From Candidatus Zixiibacteriota bacterium (lineage in GTDB: Bacteria > Zixibacteria > MSB-5A5 > GN15 > PGXB01), in the NCBI GenBank assembly GCA_030642025.1, contig DAOWOO010000087.1:1-6286 (forward strand): a stretch of DNA of 6,286 nt. Direction: 5' to 3'. Each line of letters starts with the position of its first letter. Position 1 is the first letter of the stretch. This document shows, piece after piece, positions 1 to 4,135 of the stretch. The translations under genes were made by a program, and so were the position numbers. The notes below the pieces were generated by a model. That model was not told where the DNA came from and did not search any database. It saw only the letters and a program-made list of their open reading frames with translations.

Positions 1-1758
1 AATAAAGCGGCCATAATGGGCACCGTCCTGGTAATCTTCTTTTTTTCCTACGGTCATCTTGAGTCAGCTTTGATCGGCTCCCGGACTGACAGGATATCGT
101 ATTTTCTGCCGGTCTGGGTATTTTTGCTTATTCTGAGCCTGGGGTGGATTCTTAAAACCCGAAGGGAATTGACATCTCTGACAAAAGCGCTGAACCTGAT
201 CGGGATGCTGCTGGTTGCCGTTCAGATAGTGCAGGCCGGGTATGTGTTGGCCGCGAGACCGGATAATAATCAAATCGTTGCCAAGATTCCGGTTTCAGCG
301 GATTCATCGACAGTACTGCCGGATATATATTATATCATACTCGATGGTTACGCCCGGGCTGATATATTGGATGAGCTTTTTAATTACGACAACTCTGATT
401 TCATTGGATTTTTGAATGACCGCGGCTTTTATGTCGCTGACAGCAGTCACGCCAACTACTGCCAGACTCTTTTATCCCTGACAGCGACACTGAATATGAA
501 TTATATCGACCGCCTGGGGAACAATCAATCCGGTCAACAGGACAGGTTTCCCCTGTCACAACGTCTACAAAACAATGCCGTATTCGGGTTTTTGAGAAAG
601 CTCGGATACGAGATTGTCGCCTTTGACGCCGGATACGAATTCACCGATTTGAAAAAGGTCGATAGATATATCTCCTCATCGTGGACAGTCAGCGAGTTCC
701 AAAACATTCTGATCGCCACCACTCCCCTTCCGATACTGCTCGGTGAAGCATTGACACCTTATGACCTGCACCGCCGGAGAATTGAGTTCACTCTTGATAA
801 TCTCCCCCGAATTGAAAAAGAAAATTCGCCCGAATTTATTTTTGCGCATATCCTGGCCCCGCATCCTCCGTTTGTTTTCAAAGCCGACGGCCGTCCGACG
901 CAGCCGGATCGGCCATTTTGCATGAAGGACGGATCGCATTACTATGACAACGGCGGTACTCTCGATGAATACCTATCCGGGTATACGGAACAGCTTATAT
1001 ACCTGAATAAACGTATTAAAAAAATAATCGACACCCTTCTTTCCTGTGATCCAGATCGACAGCCAATTATTATCCTGCAGAGCGATCATGGGTCGGGAAC
1101 AGAATTCAGTTGGGTGGGGTCGGCCGCCACCAATCTCAGAGAGAGATTTTCAATCCTGAATGCTGTTTACCTGCCGGGACGAAGCGATAATATCTTTTAT
1201 AAGAAAATAAGTCCGGTCAACACCTTCCGCGCCGTTTTCCAAGAGGCCTTCGGCGTCAATCTCAAGTTCCTTGCCGACCTGAGTTTTTACAGTACATGGC
1301 AGTACCCGTTTGCCGTAAGCCTGATTACCCGCCCCGACGGCAATCTATATCCCACCCTGCTGGATTACTATCTTTCCCGTACGCCGGGACAGATTGACTA
1401 CAGACATATCAGTACACCGCGCCGTCCCGGAACGCCATGCGAAACAGGAAACTGTATATTATTTGACTCTGCCGGACTGAAAATCGGCCTCGATAAGATA
1501 TATCATGCCTCCCGCCTTGAGATCAGTTTGGATCATGATGATAATTACATTCTGCAATTTTATGCCAACAGCATTTTAAATTATGCCGACACAATTGCCT
1601 GTAGCCTGAGGTCTGATGGCGGTCTGCGTCTGGATACCCTGGCGCTACCTTCTGAAATCGCCCGGCGGGGATTTAACCGTATCGTAGTGATACCGTATGG
1701 TGGGGACGGAATTTACGGAATCGGCCATATAAGGCTGGGTTCTCCCCACGGGAATTAA
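1..1758 (+). CDS. Membrane-anchored alkaline-phosphatase/sulfatase-superfamily enzyme (LTA-synthase-like), 5' partial
   Basis: The frame is open from base 1. The first ATG (base 16) has no ribosome binding site and falls inside a hydrophobic helix, so the true start is probably upstream. Residue numbers below count that Met as 1. Hydrophobic segments lie at about 2-14, 29-47 and 58-80, followed by an outward-facing catalytic domain at about 100-440. Visible superfamily signatures are PDIYYIILDGY (Asp110, metal ligand position), NYCQTLLSLTATLN (Thr151, expected nucleophile position), AHILAPHPPF (His283) and LQSDHGSG (Asp357, His358, metal ligands). This layout is that of sulfatase-fold transferases that move phosphoglycerol, phosphoethanolamine or similar groups onto envelope polymers or lipids; substrate and reaction cannot be read from the sequence. 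A further region of about 120 residues (460-580) looks beta-rich and is not part of the catalytic fold; I do not recognise it. It converges on the PP2C gene, so the two are not co-transcribed. Sulfatase activity is less likely because no CxPxR/SxPxR motif is present. Confidence 0.9.
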   Translation, partial: NKAAIMGTVLVIFFFSYGHLESALIGSRTDRISYFLPVWVFLLILSLGWILKTRRELTSLTKALNLIGMLLVAVQIVQAGYVLAARPDNNQIVAKIPVSADSSTVLPDIYYIILDGYARADILDELFNYDNSDFIGFLNDRGFYVADSSHANYCQTLLSLTATLNMNYIDRLGNNQSGQQDRFPLSQRLQNNAVFGFLRKLGYEIVAFDAGYEFTDLKKVDRYISSSWTVSEFQNILIATTPLPILLGEALTPYDLHRRRIEFTLDNLPRIEKENSPEFIFAHILAPHPPFVFKADGRPTQPDRPFCMKDGSHYYDNGGTLDEYLSGYTEQLIYLNKRIKKIIDTLLSCDPDRQPIIILQSDHGSGTEFSWVGSAATNLRERFSILNAVYLPGRSDNIFYKKISPVNTFRAVFQEAFGVNLKFLADLSFYSTWQYPFAVSLITRPDGNLYPTLLDYYLSRTPGQIDYRHISTPRRPGTPCETGNCILFDSAGLKIGLDKIYHASRLEISLDHDDNYILQFYANSILNYADTIACSLRSDGGLRLDTLALPSEIARRGFNRIVVIPYGGDGIYGIGHIRLGSPHGN

Positions 1759-1796
1759 TGACCGAAAATTTTTGAACTATGATTTAACTGAATTTT

Positions 1797-2798
1797 TCAG
1801 TCCCAGATAGTCAGGTAGATAATAAAAGCGGCAATTATGATAAAGGCAATAAAGATCAGAAACAGGCTTAACCTTTTTCCTTCGGCCTTGCCGCCATCAG
1901 GAGACAGAGTATCTTTTTCGTCCGGTTGCTTGAGCGTGTCGAGGATTTCTATTTCCCGCTGAAAGGTTGCATCATCCTCGACTGAGACTGTAACGGGAGT
2001 AACCCCCTCGCGATCAGCGCTTCCCTCAACCGAGTCCACACGAACGGCAATTACCGTAACATTATCCTGACCCCCATGGTCATTGGCCAGTTGTATAAGA
2101 GTATTAACAATACTGTTCACATCCTCGGCACAGTTTTGGGCCGCCGAAAATATTTCATCATCGTCAGCGAAACCGCATAGTCCGTCGGAGCAGAGGATGA
2201 ATATATCTCCGGGCATGAGTCGGTCGGCGCGAAAATCAACTTCGACTTTTTCACTGATACCGAGGGCGCGGGTAATTACATTCCGGTTCACTGCCTGGGC
2301 CGCCTCGATCTCAGTCAGTTTCCCGGCTTTCTGCAATTCTGCGACCCAGGAATGATCGGTGGTCAGCGGCTGCAGCCTCTCCGGTCTCAGACGATAGACA
2401 CGACTGTCGCCAACATGGGCAACGCAGACCAGATCATCCTCGAACGCCACGGCCGCAACCGTCGTTCCCATACCGGTCAATTCACTTCGGGAACGTGAAT
2501 GCCGGTACACCGAGCGGTTGGCCAGCCTTATAGATTTGATAAGCAGCGCCCCGCGTAAAGGCAGATCGGCTGGTATAGCCAGGTCGGGGTCGGTATTCAG
2601 GGTTTCGGCAAGGTCGGCAAAGCAGTACCGAATAATATCGCAGGCCTCTTTTGACGCCACCTCCCCGGCTTTATGACCACCCATTCCGTCACAGATGACG
2701 AACATGTTATTATCGTAATCCAGTACCAGGTAGTCTTCGTTCTGTTCGCGAACCAGCCCGACATCGGTTTTGCCCGCAACGGATAGTTTCAGATTCAA
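1797..2798 (-). CDS. PP2C-family (Stp1/PrpC-type) protein serine/threonine phosphatase with C-terminal membrane anchor
   Basis: This is a metal-dependent phosphatase that removes phosphate from Ser/Thr residues of proteins, usually opposing Hanks-type kinases. The PP2C motifs occur in order: REQNED (17-22), CDGMGGH (36-42, metal ligand Asp37), GMGTT (109-113), HVGDSR (128-133), SDGL (204-207, Asp205) and GGQDNVTV (242-249, Asp245), so the active site looks complete. After the catalytic domain (about 1-255) come an acidic, low-complexity linker (about 256-308) and one strongly hydrophobic helix (about 310-330) ending in Ile-Trp-Asp, so it should be a tail-anchored inner-membrane protein with its catalytic part in the cytoplasm. 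The start is TTG: no in-frame ATG precedes the REQNED motif, and GGAG sits five bases upstream. No kinase gene is in the window, so its partner is unknown. It appears to be transcribed alone: a terminator lies upstream of it and the next gene is convergent. Confidence 0.96.
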   Translation of the reverse strand: MNLKLSVAGKTDVGLVREQNEDYLVLDYDNNMFVICDGMGGHKAGEVASKEACDIIRYCFADLAETLNTDPDLAIPADLPLRGALLIKSIRLANRSVYRHSRSRSELTGMGTTVAAVAFEDDLVCVAHVGDSRVYRLRPERLQPLTTDHSWVAELQKAGKLTEIEAAQAVNRNVITRALGISEKVEVDFRADRLMPGDIFILCSDGLCGFADDDEIFSAAQNCAEDVNSIVNTLIQLANDHGGQDNVTVIAVRVDSVEGSADREGVTPVTVSVEDDATFQREIEILDTLKQPDEKDTLSPDGGKAEGKRLSLFLIFIAFIIIAAFIIYLTIWD

Positions 2799-2803
2799 TC
2801 TTT

Positions 2804-2807
2804 CTCC
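2804..2807 (-). promoter_or_regulatory. Shine-Dalgarno site deciding the TTG start of the PP2C gene
   Basis: On the minus strand the sequence reads GGAGAAAGATTG, giving a GGAG core five bases before the TTG start codon. It supports TTG as the true start and shows that this organism uses canonical Shine-Dalgarno pairing. Confidence 0.7.
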
Positions 2808-2821
2808 GGTCTTTGCACTGT

Positions 2822-2922
2822 TATAGCAGTTCTCAAAAAGATTTTTCGCTAAAATTCAAACGCTGGGGCAGATGAGACATCTGCGGCCCACATTTCGGAA
2901 ATTGTTTCTGAGAACCAGTATA
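2822..2922. repeat. Imperfect inverted repeat of about 100 bp with a central hairpin; MITE-like candidate
   Basis: The outer arms are GTTCTCA (2829-2835) and TGAGAAC (2909-2915), a perfect 7-bp inverted match extended by AAA/TTT inside and TATA/TATA outside with a few mismatches. Further inward, the AT-rich stretches around 2841-2855 and 2891-2903 are also partly complementary. The centre is a strong hairpin, GCAGATG (2868-2874), loop AGA, CATCTGC (2878-2884), continued by TGGG (2864-2867) pairing with CCCA (2887-2890) across a two-base bulge. The heptamer TATAGCA lies at both outer edges in direct orientation (2822-2828 and 2919-2925) and could be a target-site duplication. It encodes no protein. 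It may be a short non-autonomous mobile repeat, or a structured leader of the PP2C transcript. Confidence 0.5.
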
Positions 2923-2947
2923 GCATCATTTTTAAAAAATAAATCAA
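2917..2947 (-). promoter_or_regulatory. Possible sigma70-type promoter of the PP2C gene
   Basis: On the minus strand TTGATT (2947-2942) is followed after 19 bases by TATACT (2922-2917). The -10 box is good, the -35 is weak and the spacing is longer than optimal. It lies in the AT-rich stretch between the upstream terminator and the phosphatase gene, where a promoter is expected. Transcription would start near 2910, giving a leader of about 110 bases that contains the central hairpin of the inverted repeat. The -10 overlaps the right arm of that repeat. Confidence 0.3.
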
Positions 2948-2991
2948 TTCGATTTCCGCGACAATATAAAAATCTCATAAAACATATTCAT

Positions 2992-3021
2992 AAAAAAAGC
3001 CCCGTCTTACGGCGAGGCCTT
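2992..3021 (-). terminator. Rho-independent terminator after the secreted-protein genes
   Basis: Read on the minus strand, a GC-rich stem (GCCTCG pairing with CGGGGC, one G-T wobble, more pairing inside and A-T pairs at the base) closes over a short loop at 2999-3018 and is followed at once by seven T residues (2998-2992). It starts about 26 bases after the TAG stop of the 337-residue protein gene. It separates that transcript from the PP2C gene downstream. There is no T-run on the other side, so it acts only in the minus direction. Confidence 0.88.
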
Positions 3022-3046
3022 AATATATTTTGTCGGTTCAACCGGG

Positions 3047-4060
3047 CTATTTCATCAGTATCATCTTCTTTGAATCGGTGAAAGCCCCGGCCTTGATCTG
3101 ATAGAAGTAGATTCCACTGGCCAGATTGCTACCATCAAACTCAATATAATATGTGCCGGCTGATTTATCGCCGAGTTCCATTGATTCAACCCTGCGTCCC
3201 AGGAGATCATAAACATCAACCCGAACTTCCGAAGCTGTCGGAAGGTCAAATGAGATTGTGGTCGCCGGATTGAACGGATTAGGATAATTCTGATGCAGGT
3301 TAAACCCATTCGGGATCAACGGATCATCGTCATCAGGAGTTGCGGTGGTCGAAACATAGGTAGTCGCATATCCCGTCACCATAACAGCCGGATCAAGTCC
3401 GGAAATTACGGAATAATCAACCCGGTCGGTACCATCTTGAATTCCCGGGGGGACCAGAACATCGAAATATACTGTTGCCTCCCCCATTGGATCAGCATAA
3501 ACCAGATCAATCTGCGGGTTGACAATCCAGCTATTCTCCGAGGTTACGCTCACCGAGTAAAAATCCATTGCTTCACCGGTATTCTGCACAGTTATAAAAT
3601 ATCGAATCGTTTCACCGGGATGAGCGTATTGATCCGCCGGCATCTGGTACTCGGCAATCGAGACCATCGCCACGGCGGTAAGGTCCACATTTAACAGACC
3701 ATAACCGACCCAGATAGGCTCATCGGGACCGATATCATCGGCTAGCCGTCCGTTTATCTTGAAGTTAATTCGCTCGCCAAGTACGGCGCCTTCGTCCTCC
3801 GGGGTATCGGTATCATCGTTCATAGCCGGGAGGAAACCGTAATGACCGCTATGAGAGACGGTATCACTGCCGCAGAATGTTCCCTCGGAATCGAAGGCTT
3901 CAACAATCGACCCGGCCGGAATCGGCTCGCCGTTGAACGTAGAGGCCGTGCCATAAAAGTCGGTCCATTGAGGAAAAGAGGCCTGTTCGGCCATTACAGG
4001 TGTTACCAGTAACAGAGCCAACCCCCCGGCAAACAGTGTCTTAAGTAATGATTTTATCAC
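3047..4060 (-). CDS. Exported protein with recurring beta domain, NEW3/CARDB-like domain and type IX C-terminal sorting domain
   Basis: The 337-residue product has a clear signal peptide (residues 1-24: Lys-containing n-region, hydrophobic core, cleavage predicted after VMA). Residues 28-132 form a beta domain that also occurs twice in the neighbouring large protein, with WTDFYG, PIPAGSIVEAFD, GTFCG and a negatively charged DTPEDEGAVLGE stretch. Residues 134-240 look like a NEW3/CARDB-type Ig-fold domain (HPGETIRYFITVQNTG). A short Asp-rich linker (DDDD, 243-246) leads to the sorting domain (250-337) with HQNYPNPFNP, YDLLGRRV, SGIYFYQI and the terminal KKMILMK. In the FCB group this domain directs passage through the type IX secretion system to the cell surface or medium. 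No catalytic motif is seen, so a binding, adhesive or structural role is only a guess. The start is GTG, supported by GGAAGG upstream and by the position of the signal peptide. It lies 63 bp behind the large secreted-protein gene on the same strand and is probably co-transcribed with it. Confidence 0.93.
   Translation of the reverse strand: MIKSLLKTLFAGGLALLLVTPVMAEQASFPQWTDFYGTASTFNGEPIPAGSIVEAFDSEGTFCGSDTVSHSGHYGFLPAMNDDTDTPEDEGAVLGERINFKINGRLADDIGPDEPIWVGYGLLNVDLTAVAMVSIAEYQMPADQYAHPGETIRYFITVQNTGEAMDFYSVSVTSENSWIVNPQIDLVYADPMGEATVYFDVLVPPGIQDGTDRVDYSVISGLDPAVMVTGYATTYVSTTATPDDDDPLIPNGFNLHQNYPNPFNPATTISFDLPTASEVRVDVYDLLGRRVESMELGDKSAGTYYIEFDGSNLASGIYFYQIKAGAFTDSKKMILMK
3665..3979 (-). repeat. 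Recurring beta domain, copy in the 337-residue protein
   Basis: Residues 28-132. It shares with the two copies in the large neighbour an opening W..(F/I)Y-like segment, P-x-G-x-(I/V/E)-V-x-A, a central G-x-x-C-G, and an acidic loop before G-x-x-x-G-(E/D) leading into a hydrophobic strand ending NG. The similarity is at protein level and was judged by eye. Confidence 0.75.
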
Positions 4061-4064
4061 TTTT

Positions 4065-4073
4065 TCACCTTCC
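4065..4073 (-). promoter_or_regulatory. Shine-Dalgarno site deciding the GTG start of the 337-residue protein
   Basis: The minus strand reads GGAAGGTGAAAAAGTG, placing AAGG seven bases before the GTG codon. The GTG opens directly into a well-formed signal peptide, so a later start would destroy it. Confidence 0.65.
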
Positions 4074-4077
4074 TTCT

Positions 4078-4101
4078 CCGGCCGCCGGTTAAGACGGCCG
4101 G
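4078..4101 (-). other. Intercistronic GC-rich stem-loop without a T-run
   Basis: CCGGCCG (4078-4084) and CGGCCGG (4095-4101) form a perfect 7-bp, all G-C stem around a 10-base loop. On the transcribed minus strand it lies between the two secreted-protein genes, five bases upstream of the GGAAGG ribosome binding site. It has no following T-run, so it is unlikely to be an efficient intrinsic terminator. A role in mRNA processing, stability or differential expression of the two genes is possible but unproven. Confidence 0.6.
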
Positions 4102-4106
4102 TTGGG

Positions 4107-4135
4107 AATATACGATTACTGTTTTACTTCATCAA
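4107..4135 (-). promoter_or_regulatory. Possible internal promoter before the 337-residue protein gene
   Basis: On the minus strand TTGATG (4135-4130) and TATATT (4112-4107) are separated by exactly 17 bases, a fair sigma70-type match. The -35 overlaps the last codons of the upstream gene. A transcript from here would begin near 4100, at the base of the GC-rich stem-loop. Short matches like this arise by chance, and the promoter preferences of this lineage are not known from the window. Confidence 0.3.

Noticed and set aside
16..18. ATG at base 16 as the true start of the sulfatase-superfamily gene
   Set aside because: The frame stays open to base 1, there is no Shine-Dalgarno sequence upstream, and the residues after it lie within a hydrophobic segment (ending SYGHL) that in this family is normally preceded by further membrane helices.
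1759..1796. Possible bidirectional terminator between the convergent genes
   Set aside because: The gap has two A/T-rich runs (AAAATTTTT and GAATTTTT) but no GC-containing stem, so no intrinsic terminator can be supported in either direction.
3035..3045. Short palindrome CGGTT-C-AACCG before the terminator
   Set aside because: The one-base loop cannot form as such, the stem is very short, and the adjacent terminator already explains the site.
2872..3081. Plus-strand reading frame of 69 codons across the intergenic region
   Set aside because: It runs through the inverted repeat, the terminator and the 3' end of the 337-residue gene. It has no ribosome binding site, and its basic, low-complexity product looks like translated AT-rich non-coding DNA.
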